From: Glycine soja
Taxonomy: Eukaryota; Streptophyta; Magnoliopsida; Fabales; Fabaceae
Assembly: GCF_004193775.1 (NCBI RefSeq)
Contig: NC_041019.1
Span: forward strand, 31,356,034 to 31,420,033
DNA length: 64,000 bases
Direction of reading: 5' to 3'
Both the position numbers and the translations under genes were made by a program. Within the stretch, counting starts at the first letter, position 1. Every line of letters starts with the position of its first letter. The notes below the pieces were generated by a model. The model saw nothing but the letters and a program-made list of their open reading frames with translations. It was not told where the DNA came from and searched no databases. Below are positions 11,985-22,920 of this stretch, piece by piece.

Positions 11985-12076
11985 GAGTGAATAGGCAATT
12001 TAGTCCCTGAGATTGTAACCACTTTGCATATTAGTCCCTGACTTAAATTTTAATTCATAATAGTCCCTAACTTTAC
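11985..12076 (+). repeat. MULE left terminal inverted repeat
   Basis: 92 bp matching the reverse complement of 17044-17135 with one mismatch. The word tagtccct recurs at 12001, 12032, 12061 and, just past the TIR, 12092, i.e. every 29-31 bp. Confidence 0.93.
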
Positions 12077-12357
12077 ATAAGTTTTGCAAAATAGTCCCTA
12101 TCGTTAATTTCTCAGGTGACGGCGTTAGTGAGGTGTATAGGTGGCAATTCAGTGCCACGTAGATTGTCCAACGTGGCACTGAGGTCTGCATCTATAAATT
12201 CTCTCTCACATGCAAGGTTGCTTCTTCTTCCCCAAAAAAATTAGGGTTTACGAAGCTGCTGGTTGCTTCTTCTTCTTCTTCTTCTTCCCACGCTGAGTTG
12301 CTTCTTCTTCTTCTACTCTGAGGCTCAGTCCCTGCTGCTTGTTCACTTGATTTGTCC

Positions 12358-12711
12358 ATGTCTGCAAGTGGTAGTTGTTGTGCATTTTCTGGTAGTTTCA
12401 TTCGGCAATGCCACCATGGAAGACGTGCAGCTATTCGAACTGCAAGAACAAGGAGAAACCCAGGAAGGTTATTCTATACTTGTGCATTACCCCAAACAGA
12501 CCCAGATAACTGTCAATTTTTTCAATGGGTTGAAGAAGAAAACCAACTTTCTAATTCGTCTTCTATCTCAAGAGAAACAATGGTAGTGGCTGATTTGAGG
12601 CTACAAATTGAAGCTTTGCAGAAGAAAATGAGAAATTTAACAAACATTGTGTTGTTAGGTTTTTCATTTTTAATTGTAATGTTAGTTTTAGGGGGAATGT
12701 ACTTTAGGTAA
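12358..12711 (+). CDS. GRF-type zinc-finger protein with C-terminal membrane segment (MULE second gene)
   Basis: 117 residues from the ATG at 12358 (MSASGSCCAF); an upstream TTG is not needed. Residues about 20-60 resemble the GRF zinc finger: C in RQCHHG, then RTARTRRNPGRLFYTC, then NCQFFQWVEEE, giving the C...C...C pattern and the FFQW core. The first ligand pair looks weakened: CHHG stands where a CxC pair is usual. Residues about 75-95 are a coiled-coil-like stretch (LRLQIEALQKKMRNL). The last 22 form a hydrophobic helix (IVLLGFSFLIVMLVLGGMYF) ending in R. GRF fingers bind single-stranded nucleic acid in other proteins; whether this one does is inference. It lies inside the MULE, convergent with the transposase gene, and is followed by three copies of a 75-bp repeat that would be its 3' UTR. 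Confidence 0.7.
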   Translation: MSASGSCCAFSGSFIRQCHHGRRAAIRTARTRRNPGRLFYTCALPQTDPDNCQFFQWVEEENQLSNSSSISRETMVVADLRLQIEALQKKMRNLTNIVLLGFSFLIVMLVLGGMYFR

Positions 12712-12715
12712 AATG

Positions 12716-12895
12716 TGTAATAGCAGCTTTTGATATTGTAATTGTTGTTTTGCTGAAGAATTTGTAGTAGGAAGTAGCTTTTGTAGTGTAATAGCAGCTT
12801 TTGTTGCTACTGTCAATTGTTGTTTTGCTGAAGAATTTGTAATAGGAAGTAGCTTTTGTAGTGTAATAGCAGCTTTTGTTGCTACTGTCAATTAT
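12716..12895 (+). repeat. 75-bp tandem repeat downstream of the GRF gene
   Basis: About two and a half copies of a unit containing taatagcagcttttg and gctgaagaatttgta. It lies between the two convergent MULE genes and probably forms their overlapping 3' ends. Confidence 0.75.
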
Positions 12896-13370
12896 CCATT
12901 TCAATTAAATATAATTTGTTGGTGAAATTTGTTGCTGAAATTTGCAGTTTATTAAATATAATTTAATAAAAGAAAGAGAATTAGGTAATAAGAAGCAACT
13001 CATAATGTATGTTGGGATGGATTGTACTACTCCAACTCCAAATCCAACACAGTGTATAATTTATAAAAGAAAGAGAAGAAACATGACTTTAGATCAATTT
13101 CACATAATATTTGACATCCCAAAGCATGGTAGTTAGAAGCAATTGTTCAGTAGGCCTTCAAACTATACAACTACACATCCTAATATTTGACATCATTTCA
13201 CATGCCAGTGAAGCTTTCAAAATATACAACTACACATCCTAATATCAAAATGCAACAAAAAATGCTTCTTCAGTTTTCTTCATCCGCAACCTTCAAACTC
13301 AGCAACCTTCAAAATGCGCAACAAAAAATGGATCTTCAGCAACCTTCAAAATGCAACAAAAAATGGTTCT

Positions 13371-16300
13371 TCAGTTTTTTGCATCATCTTTATCAGCAAC
13401 CTTCCTTTTTTTGGCTCTTGTTATGGCTAGCTTATTCCTTGCTATTGGTGGAACAATAGTTGCAGGGACCTCCATGTCACTATCTTGTGACAAATGAGGC
13501 TGAGATAAATTAATCTCCACCGGATCTTGTTGAACATGAGCAGCAGCTTCTTCAGCCTCATTCAAAGCTTGTTCATCTTGAGATAATAGGTGGTCATCCT
13601 CATTGGAAGTTGATGGTGCAACATATTTCTTTGGCCTAACAGGAACTCCAATATTTTTACAGCTTCTAATGTTATGATTGGTTTGGCCACACCTTCCACA
13701 TGTAAACTCAGCCAATTTCCTCTTTAGCTTATGTCCTGTGACATTGTCCTCATCTACAGATCTCCTTCTATTTTTCTTTGGCCTTCCTCTTTGGACCTTT
13801 TTATGTGGTGGAACAGGGTGTGTATACTGTGTCTGGGCCCAATATTGTGGTCCTTGGACTGGTTCAATAAAATGCTGGTATGTCTTATTATAAGCTTCTA
13901 TTGACAGCCACTCATGACACATGCCCTCAGGCTTCCCTCCTTTGTGAGTTATTGTTGCAATGGCATGTCGGCATGGCATCCCTACATCAAAGTTGTAAAA
14001 TCAGCACACATGTAGGTTAGGAATGAAAAAAAACTATAAAAAACACAACCTGTTAGTTGCCATACTCCACAAGTGCATGTCCATTCACCTAAATTGACCT
14101 CAACCTTATTCCCCCACATGTGGACCTCATATCTCAGGCCCATGTTATCACCACACCAAATGGAAGTCCATTGATTAGCAAAATGGAATTCTTTTTCTAG
14201 TCTTTTATACTGCACTGGACATAATGGTCCAGGTTTTCCAGAAAGTTTAACCTTGCGGGCAGCCATGGTTCTCATGATATAACTTCTAATTTCTTCAAGC
14301 ATTGTGATAATAGGCTTGCATCTATACTGCAGAATTCTGGAATTGAATACCTCACAAGTGTTGTTGCATATATTGTCCACCTTGGGTGTTGTACTGAAGT
14401 GGGCTTTTGTCCATGCTTGTTTGGGCCATTTATTCAAATACTCCCAAGCCTGGCAGTTGATTGTCTTCAAATGGGCCATATGGCCTTCAAACTCAGCAAC
14501 AGTAGTGGATTTTGCACATTGCCACACAATTCCTTTAAGTTCCTTGCTTTTCCATTGCTTTGTAAAATTTTTCCAAAGATGCAAGACACAAAATCTATGA
14601 GGTGCACCAGGCATGACTTCCTGTAAAGCTGGAATAAGTCCTTGAAAAATTGCAGCAAAGTAGTAAATACTTCTGGACTAGTCCCTAACTTATGTCATTA
14701 ACTTCAATTAAATACCTAACTTATGATAACAATTGCAAATCACACCATGTCATACCTTTTGCATGTCTGACATGAAATTCCACCCATTCTGTATGTAATC
14801 CCCAAGATCTTCATGCAACAAAGTTAAAAACCATTTCCAATTGTCTTTGTTCTCAATGTCCACAACAGCATAAGCAATAACATAGATGTGGTTATTGCCA
14901 TCAAGCCCAACAGCAGAGAGCAAGTTTCCTCCAAATGCACTCTTTAGGAAACATCCATCTAGACCTATGAATGGTCTACATCCAGCAACAAACCCCTTTT
15001 TACAGCCAGCAAGACAAATATATAGCCTCTGAAATTGTGGTGGACCTTCTGGACTTGGCACTGTGTTGATCTTAACTGTTGATCCAGGATTGCTCCTCAA
15101 CAATTCATGTGCATAATCAAATACTTTGGCATATTGTTTCCTCTCATTCCCTTCCACTAATTGCTTTGCTTCTTTCATGGCTCTCCACATCTTTGTAACT
15201 TCAATGTGCACTCCAAACTCTTGCTTGAAATATTCCAAAGCTTCAACACATTTAAGGGTTGGCTGCATTCTGAGTTTGCCCTCAAGTTTACTGACCACCC
15301 ACTGTCTATTTGCTTGTTTGTTGTTCACTTCTCTGCAGCAATTATGGTTATGCTTAAATGTCTTTATCTGAAAAGAGTTTCTAACTTCATTCTTTGCACA
15401 GTAGATTTCCCAATCACAAAATGCCTTCTTGCATTTTGCTCTAGCCCTCTGTTTATCATTCTTCTTCCACTTGAACTCCCTGCCCATCAATATGCTATAC
15501 TCCCTCAAGGCAGATTTAAATTCATCTAGAGTACCAAACTCCATCCCTAATTCCAACTTCTGTTCACCAACTCCACTACTTTGACTATATTGAGGATAAA
15601 CTTCAACATCCTCATCTTCATCATCACTACTAATGGGGATATTAAGCTCCTCTGAATGATAACCATCTGTCTCAACTTCAGCTTCAACTTCATTCAACAT
15701 ACAAGAGAAATTTATAAACCACTCAGCATCTGTCTCATCACTGTCAACTTCCCTTTCCTCCTCACTATCAGCAACATCTCTCTCTTCACCATCAGCATCT
15801 CTCTCCTCACCAGCTTCAGCATCCCTCTGCTCACTACCATCTCTTTGCTCACCAGCATCAGTATCCCTCTGCTCACTACCATCTCTTTGCTCACCAGCAT
15901 CAGTATCCCTCTGCTCATCACCATCCCTCTGCTTACCAGCATCCATCTGCTCACCAGCATCTGTCTGCTCTCCAGCACCAACATCTGCATCAATGGTCAT
16001 AAAGTAAAAATTAATCATATTAATTAATTATGGTAACCATGTCGGACCAAGTACAGATGAATTAAAACTTACCTTCCTCATGGCCAGCAACAGGTACATC
16101 ATCTAAATCATCCTCATTCTCAACAACTTTTCGAATTGGATAACATTCCAAGTACAACATTTGTGGGACTTCTTCTAAAATTGGATCTACTTCATGATGA
16201 AAATAAACATTTATCTCATTCTCATTTTCAAAAGCATCCCTAACTAAGTGTAATATATCTCCATCAGTTGTACAACTCCTTAACCCATGATTAAAATCTA

Positions 16301-16511
16301 AGTCCTTATCAATCAACCAAAAACATTCTCCTATATTACTATACTTCTTACAAGCTTTCACCAGATCATATAAGATAAATGCATTCAGGCAATCTGCAGA
16401 TATATCCTCCCAAACGTCAAATTCTCCGCCTATATATTCAACCTTTCCATCACTGGCACGTGAAGTGAATCTTCCTCCATGGTGCAATACTAAAGTTATA
16501 TTATCATTCAT
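13371..16511 (-). CDS. MULE transposase (mudrA-like), four exons
   Basis: Cuts and rejoins MULE DNA. Exons read on the minus strand: 16511-16073 (ATG at 16511, MNDNITLVLHHGG, N-terminal domain of plant MULEs), 15984-14756, 14677-14050, 13981-13371 (TGA). All introns are GT-AG: 88, 78 and 68 bp. These exons total 2907 nt, so the frame stays open for 968 residues. A second acceptor at 14640 would break the frame. Exon 2 starts with acidic 14-residue repeats (DAGEQRDGSEQRDT), then the MuDR domain. The catalytic core has D in RPFIGLDGCFLKSA, D in MSDMQK and E in NNTCEVFNSRI. A SWIM zinc finger (CTCGVWQLTG joined across the last intron to MPCRHA) and a CCHC knuckle (CGRCGQTNHNIRSC) follow. I see no damage, and length and domain order fit an active enzyme. 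Confidence 0.88.
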
Positions 16512-17043
16512 TCTACACAATCAGAAACCGCAAACATGGTCAGATATTAGGAAATAAAAAAACCTACCTCAAAAAGCGCGAAGACATTGACATTGTCAAA
16601 AACCGCGAAGACACAATCAAAAACCAAAAACATTGTCATCTATAAAAACAGAGCATCATAAACGAAAATAATAAACGATCATAAACCTCCCTACGAAGCG
16701 CGAAGACAATGCCGCAAATGAAACCCCTCGAACATGTAAAACCCCAAATCAAACCACCAAAACAATGCAAACGAATTGAATGAAACCACCAACCTGACAA
16801 AAAGCGCGAACCCTCAATCACGAGAATGCAGGGGAGGGAAGAGCAACAATGAAAGGGAAAATGGGTTTACTTCATTTTTGATTTCTTTTAAACCTAATTT
16901 TTCAATTCAGTCCTTGCCTTGCCACATAATATTGCTGACTTGGACTCAAACCTGCCACATTGGATGCTTACATTTGCCAAATAGACATTTGACTAACGGA
17001 GGAAATTAGATTTTAACAGCAGGGACTTATTTGCATAACGGAG

Positions 17044-17135
17044 GTAAAGTTAGGGACTATTATGAATTAAAATTTAAGTCAAGGACTAATATGCAAAGTG
17101 GTTACAATCTCAGGGACTAAATTGCCTATTCACTC
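17044..17135 (-). repeat. MULE right terminal inverted repeat
   Basis: Inverted partner of 11985-12076. The iteron (agggacta on this strand) recurs at 17112, 17081, 17052 and 17021, the mirror image of the left-end spacing. Confidence 0.93.
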
Positions 17136-17145
17136 GTAACAAAAG

Positions 17146-19741
17146 GCATATTTTGAATTTTAACTAATTGTGGAATTAACAAAGACAAGCAACAACAGCT
17201 CCTCTTACAATCTCAACTGAAACAATTCACAATATGGATAAAGGAAAAGCCCAATAAACCAAGTCCAGCCACACACAAAAGGACAAGGAAGGAACATGTA
17301 TGTTACAGACATACAATCATTGACGGTAGAATGGTCAAAAGCCAAAAGCCATCGAGCAATCCAGGGTATGTTTGTTTACCCGTTTGGACCTCCAAACGGC
17401 CATTCACGGGGCATCGAACGCCACTCCCATATCTTTGGCAATTTTTTTTCCATTACGTTGAATGCAATTATAATGAAAATGTATGTTGAATCCAAAATAA
17501 CATGCCACTTGCTTTCCGTTAAACGCTACCTAATTTCTCTTGGCAATTTCTCTTCGCCTCAAATATGTTGTATGTATTTTATTTTATTTTTTATACTAAT
17601 TTTTAATTCTAATATTAATTAAAAATGTATTTTTATATGTAGATATTTTAATAATTTTTTTGCAAATTTGATGTTTTTTTATTTTATAATAGGCCAACAA
17701 TTTTTAACAAAATGTAATAATATATTATCAATTTAAGTATACTTAAAAAAATAATGAAATAAATCATAGTATTCTATTTTAAATTCTATTCAAACTTGAT
17801 TTCTAATTTATTAATTATATGATCATTGCAATTTTCATCAAAATCATTCAAATAAATTTCATTTTAACCAAAGTACTTTTACAATAAAGGATCCAAACAT
17901 AAAAAATCATGTTTGTATTTCCATTATATTCTCACTTAATTGACACAAATTCTAGAGTACTATTTTATGAGAAGTAACAATTTGTTACTTTTCATCGAAC
18001 AAACATTTGAGACCTCTCAAATGTTAAACAAATACGCACAAACAATTTATATTCAACTTAAGTTAAAAAGTTAAGTTATGCTGAACTTTGCAAATTGTAA
18101 TCGAAATACACGCAAACGTTGTTTCAATTCTTCATCAAAGTGGAAAATTTTCAGACAAACCATCAAACAAGGCTCTCCAACACTAAAAAAAATACATTTG
18201 AAGAAGGTATTCATAGGTCTGTCACCTTTCTCTTTTTTTTTCTTTTTTTTTTTTGAGAGAACTGTCACCTTTCTCTCTAATGAACAAAATTATTTTCATT
18301 TGAATTTGGAAATGATTTAGTTTAGTGGGAATGAGTGTTGCAAACCGCTGTATAAACTGGTTATGGATTTCACTATCAAGGGTCTCCTTGCTCTCTACTT
18401 ATTGCCTGAACTTATTCCGTGGCCAACAACTTCACCCTGTTGCTGAGATTTGTCTGGCGAAGGAGAACTGAAAGATCATGGTCAAGGTTATTCGGAATGA
18501 GAGTTGTACTTCCTCCGTCGTCGACAACCATTATTAGGAAAGTATTTCTTCTTTCTTCTTTATCTTTTCCTCTTCTCAACAAAAATCCTACTATGAGAGT
18601 GATGTTTCTTATCTTACTGTGAGTATTTTTCATTTGCTCATTAAAATATTTTTTACTATTAAATTAGTTTTGATCATTTTACTTATTATTGGTGTTAGTT
18701 TTAGGAACCAAAATAATGTTTGTCAAAGTCACAAATGGATCAAAATTCTGGTGTACACTTGGTAAGCTCTTTATACCAAACTTTGAACACCTCCGATTTT
18801 GGAATGTTCTAAAGTCTGATTTTAACCTTCTATGTTTCCTACCATTTTCTTAGATTTTGCATTCTTATTATTATGTATTTGTGTTTGTGGAATTCGTTTG
18901 CTTGGTCCTTGCTAAGAAGAAAAATTAAAGAATCTAAAGGTCGCTAGTTGCTGCAAACCCCATAACTACAACGATAAAATCAGTGAGTGTCTACCCAGAA
19001 ACTTTATAATTAGAGTTTACAACAAGCCAACCTACGGATAGATTTTCAAATTGGATTTACACTGGAATAAATGGGTTTTGCAGTCTGAATGTGTCATTTA
19101 GCACAAAGGGATATTAGAGATCACAAGAGATAGCCAAATAAAAAATCACAAAGAAATCTGAACTACAACGCAAAAGCCAAAGTTATAGAGAGAAAAATGA
19201 AGAAAGTAATTACATTTTTAAATTGATCAATTCAAAGAATCAAATTTTGTAAATTGATCACTGCATGTTGTTTAGAGCCATCTAGGGGTCTATTGACTTT
19301 ACTGCTTTTGAAATTTTTTTCCTTTTCTCTTTTAGGCAGTTGCAATTTTTTCTTTTGGAGCTTTACAAATTTTGAAGAAAAAAGAGTACTTTGGTTGATT
19401 CTAAGCTTGGTAGTGACGTTATATTTTGTTGGGTTCTCTTTTATTCATACCTTCATGACATATAATTGTTGATGCTTTTAATTTTCAATAAGCTACTTTC
19501 ACATTTTTTAAGCTGCATATGCTGTTAATATCATTCTCCATGGAGATGGTCAAAACGGATCCTGATTATGTAGTGGATATATCCTCATTTGGCTAAAAAT
19601 ATTGATTTTTATAATGTTTTATGTGTCATTGCCATGCTTTTAATGGTTGATTTTTTTTTTAATTTCTACGGTACAAATTTGATCTTCAATCCACATTAGT
19701 TACTTGACTAATAGAAAGGAAACACGAGTTGATGATTCAAT
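17146..19741. other. AT-rich intergenic sequence between the MULE and the CACTA nest
   Basis: No gene recognised. Short open frames are present, but none has a family motif or a plausible intron pattern. A T-rich tract lies at 18230-18255. Confidence 0.45.
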
Positions 19742-19782
19742 CATCACTACTAGAAAATAGGGTTTTTACATAGGTTATTAAG

Positions 19783-19791
19783 AACTTTTAA
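19783..19791 (+). repeat. Left target duplication of the PMD/MULE-like element
   Basis: aacttttaa, matching gacttttaa at 53351-53359 in eight of nine bases. Nine bases is the usual MULE duplication length. Confidence 0.6.
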
Positions 19792-20040
19792 GGATTTTTG
19801 ACCAATATGCACACTCTCTCATAATTTCCCATAGTACACCACTTCAAATTTTTTTCCCAATGCACACTATTTTTGTCCCCAGGTAGGAAGTCGGGTTTCG
19901 CCACCCTGACTTTCGTGCTTGAGTTTTTTTTTTAAATTTAAATTATTAAAAAATATAAATATTATATTATGTAAATATATTTTTAATTGGTTTTAAAATT
20001 ACTTTTTTATTAAATTAATTTTTTTATTTTTTTTTACTTT
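19792..20040 (+). repeat. Left inverted terminal repeat of the PMD/MULE-like element
   Basis: About 250 bp matching the reverse complement of 53100-53350 with scattered differences. The outer 150 bp have mixed composition; the inner 100 bp are almost pure A/T. Confidence 0.75.
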
Positions 20041-20316
20041 TTTTAAAGAGAAATATGTAGATAAAGAAAAATGAAAAAATTGGATAAAATTATAATACAA
20101 TTTTTTAGTTACGTTTTATGTAATTTTGTAGTTAAATTTATGTGTCGTTGATATTTTTTTTGTTATGTTCGTTAATTAAAAATATGAAAATTAGTTAGTA
20201 GTATTAAAACAGTGAAAAAATAATTGATACATCTGTCTTATACAATAAACATAAAATTTAAAAGTGTGGTAACTGAGATGATAGCTGAGAATAATGAAAC
20301 ATATTAAAAAATACAA

Positions 20317-21076
20317 TTACAACGCAAATATGACTACTAGTTTGTTAAAAATAGTCAAAATTTCTATTGGGCAGAATCGTTTCCGATAGTTGGATTGTGC
20401 TAACACCTTTAGTACGTCTTCATCATTTTTCAATTCTGTTATTTCATATTCAATTAAATTTTCTAAATACTTAGCATGACCTGGTTGTCGAAAGAACAAT
20501 CGTCTGACCAATTGTGATTCGTGAATTCCATAAGGGGGAACTCCTATAGGTACAACTTGCTTGATTAAATCCTTGAGTTTGTCTATGCTACATCCTGAAG
20601 GAATGCCAAATCTTATTGGGTTTGTTCCAGTAAAGGAGTAACCCAAAAACTCACCTTGGCGTGGTATGTTCCACTTCCCATTGTAATACATAATTGCATC
20701 ATGAGTAGAAGTGATAGTGGATTGAAGCAGATTGAGTATAGCATCCGATGTTCTATTGATGGTACATAATAATTCTATAGGGCCAACACACGAGTATTGC
20801 TCATTGCAATTTAACATTGTGTAAACATCATCATCATTTTTCAATTGTAGAGATTGAAAAAAATATTGCTGACCTGCATCTATGAATGGTTGTCTAGTAG
20901 ATTTCATCCACTAATTGATTGTTGGTTAGTTGAAGGGTGTTGTGCATTCTACGCTTGAGTGTATAAAAAGAACAATCATTTGGAACTCGCATTGGTGTTG
21001 GAGTGGGACTTTGAAAATAAACATCAGTTTGGTTGTGAGTGATTGATCCATTTGGAAAAATGAAGGCTAATCTCAA
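20317..21076 (-). pseudogene. Protein with two tandem PB1/ubiquitin-like modules
   Basis: A minus-strand frame opens at 21076 (MRLAFIFPNGSI), shifts by one base near 20900, and continues to a stop at 20317. Two similar modules of about 110 residues can be aligned. The first has VPNDCSFYTLKRRM, RQPFIDAGQQYFF, LKNDDDVYTML and GPIELLCTI; the second has IPSGCSIDKLKDLI, RQPGHAKYLENLI, LKNDEDVLKVL and CPIEILTIF. This pattern (short strand pair, LK helix, strand, then an acidic DDxDV turn) resembles the PB1-like N-terminal domain of plant MULE proteins. Here the modules stand alone with no transposase after them, and the gene ends 500 bp from the element tip. The single frameshift makes it a probable pseudogene. 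Family assignment is inference from the pattern. Confidence 0.55.
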
Positions 21077-21229
21077 GTTAGCAATGGTCTAGCTGCTTGT
21101 TTCTCCCAAAACAGACATAGTAATAAGATTGAATTTGATTTATGAAGGTATGTGTGAAATTGTGCGTTTGTATTAAGTGTGTTTTGTGTTATTTATAGTT
21201 GTATGAGCATTTTGCCACATTGATGTGTA

Positions 21230-22185
21230 TTGGAATCCAATGTTTCTTTTTCCCTAGTAACTGATGTAGCAGACGTCCATTATAATTTCAGAGCGAAAAA
21301 AGAGATTCTGAGTTATCCATTTCATGTCAGTTTTGTTGGTGAGACATTTAATTTTTTTGAGACTAGTGCAAATTGCAGAGTGTTGTCAATTTGGACTGTG
21401 ATTTTCCCATGTAATTAATGCAGCAGACATCCATGATGATTTTCAAAGTGAAGAAAGAGATTATGAGTTGTCCATTTCATGTTAGTTTTGTTGGTGAGAC
21501 ATTTAATTTTTTTAGAGACATGTGCAAATTGTAGAGTGTTGTCAATTTGGACTATGATTTTTCCCTTGTAATTAATGCAGCAGTCGTCCATGATAATTTT
21601 CAGAGTGAAAAAAGAGATTATGAGTTATCCATTTCATGTCAATTTTGCTAGTGAAACATTTAATTTTTTTAGAGACGTGTGCAAATTGTAGAGTGTTGTC
21701 AATTTGGACTGTAATTTTTCCCTTGTAATTAATGCAGCAGTCGTCCATGATAATTTTGAGAGTGAAAAAAGAGATTATGAGTTATCCATTTCATGTCAAT
21801 TTTGCTAGTGAAACATTTAAGTTTTTAGAGACGTGTGCAAATTGTAAAGTGTTGTCAATTTGGACTGTGATTTTTCCCTTGTAATTAATGCATCAGACGT
21901 CCATGATAATTTTCAGAGTGAAGAAAGATATTATAAGTTGTCCATTTCATGTTAGTTTTGTTGGTGAGACATTTAATTTTTAGAGACGTGTGCAAATTGC
22001 ATAGTGTTGTCAATTTGGAGCAGTAATTTTACCTTATAATTAATGCAACAGATATTCATGATAATTTCCAGAGTTAAAAAGAAAAGATTATGAGTTGTCC
22101 AATTTATGTCAGTTTTGCTGGTGAGACATTTAATTTTTTGAAATAGTGTAGTGTAAATTGCAAAATGTTGTGAATTTCGACAGTT
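21230..22185. repeat. Tandem array, about 156-bp unit, six copies
   Basis: The anchor tgttgtcaattt occurs at 21381, 21537, 21694, 21850, 22005 and (as tgttgtgaattt) 22166: spacing 155-161 bp. Each unit also has gagacatttaat and a ccat(g/t)ataattt word. A separate diverged copy lies at 22690-22920 (anchor at 22760), beyond the PB1-like ORF. Confidence 0.9.
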
Positions 22186-22189
22186 ATGT

Positions 22190-22535
22190 TACCATGCCAC
22201 CTACTGCAGTAGAAGTGGGTAAACTGAAAATTGCTAAAAATGTTGTAAAAAATGTTGAACATTTGTCGAACATCAGCATCATCTCACAGAATAAAAGATG
22301 TGTACATATAACGTTGTCCTGACTCAAATATAGGGCACCGAAAGTGGAGATGTTGGATATGTTGTTGTGGTTCAATGTTTAGTTTTTGGTGAACAAGTTC
22401 AAGCAATTGTGTAAAGGTTATGACCTTGTTGACCATGAAAGTTTTTGTGTTGTTACTAACGAAGGTGGTGCCTTCATTTGTGTTCCAAATTTGGTCGTTG
22501 TAGTAAACACAAACATATGCAGTTGGGTGACACAT
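22190..22535 (-). pseudogene. PB1/ubiquitin-like module, third copy
   Basis: Starts MCHPTAYVCVYYNDQIWNT and continues through FTQLLELVHQKLN and HLHFRCPIF to YTSFIL, then an in-frame TGA at about 22284. Read-through gives DDADVRQMFNIF, the acidic DDxDV feature of these modules. Beyond that it runs into the 156-bp array. It is a truncated N-terminal domain with no effector part. Its upstream side faces the diverged 156-bp repeat copy. Confidence 0.45.
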
Positions 22536-22920
22536 TGTGGTAGGGATTGAGATGAAAATTTGAAAGTGTGACGAATGTCTTTAGTGGTAGTGGTATTTAT
22601 AGAATTTGCTTATAGTTGGGTGAGTCACTAGTTAACTGTGCATTTAGATGAATAGGTTAATGAACACTTAAGCATATATGCAAGGGTCCATAATGTGCAA
22701 ATTACAGAGTGTTGCTAGTGAGGCATTTAATTTTTTAGAGACATCTGCAAATTATAGAATGTTGTCAATTTGGACTGTGATTTATCCCTGGTAACTCATG
22801 GAGCAGAAGTCCATTATAATTTTCAAAGTGAAAAAAGAAATTCTGAGTTGTCCATCTCATGTCAGTTATATTGGTGGGACATTTATTTTTTTAGAGACAT
22901 GTGCAAATTGTAGAATGTGT

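Larger units (their letters stand above)
11985..17135 (-). mobile_element. Mutator-like element (MULE), apparently autonomous
   Basis: 5151 bp flanked by a perfect 10-bp target duplication gtaacaaaag (11975-11984 and 17136-17145). The terminal inverted repeats start gagtgaataggc and agree over 92 bp with a single mismatch, so the insertion is young. It encodes a MULE transposase on the minus strand (13371-16511) and, converging on it, a small GRF zinc-finger gene on the plus strand (12358-12711). This layout recalls maize MuDR, which also has two convergent genes, though the second gene here is not mudrB. The transposase frame can be spliced without a stop, so this copy may still be active. 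Confidence 0.95.

Noticed and set aside
12688..12904. Overlapping repetitive minus-strand frames in the 75-bp repeat
   Set aside because: They are tandem-repeat shadows without start context and lie in the 3' region of the GRF gene.
17365..18000. Possible short inverted-repeat element starting gggtatgtttgttt
   Set aside because: No convincing inverted partner or target duplication could be found near 17990.
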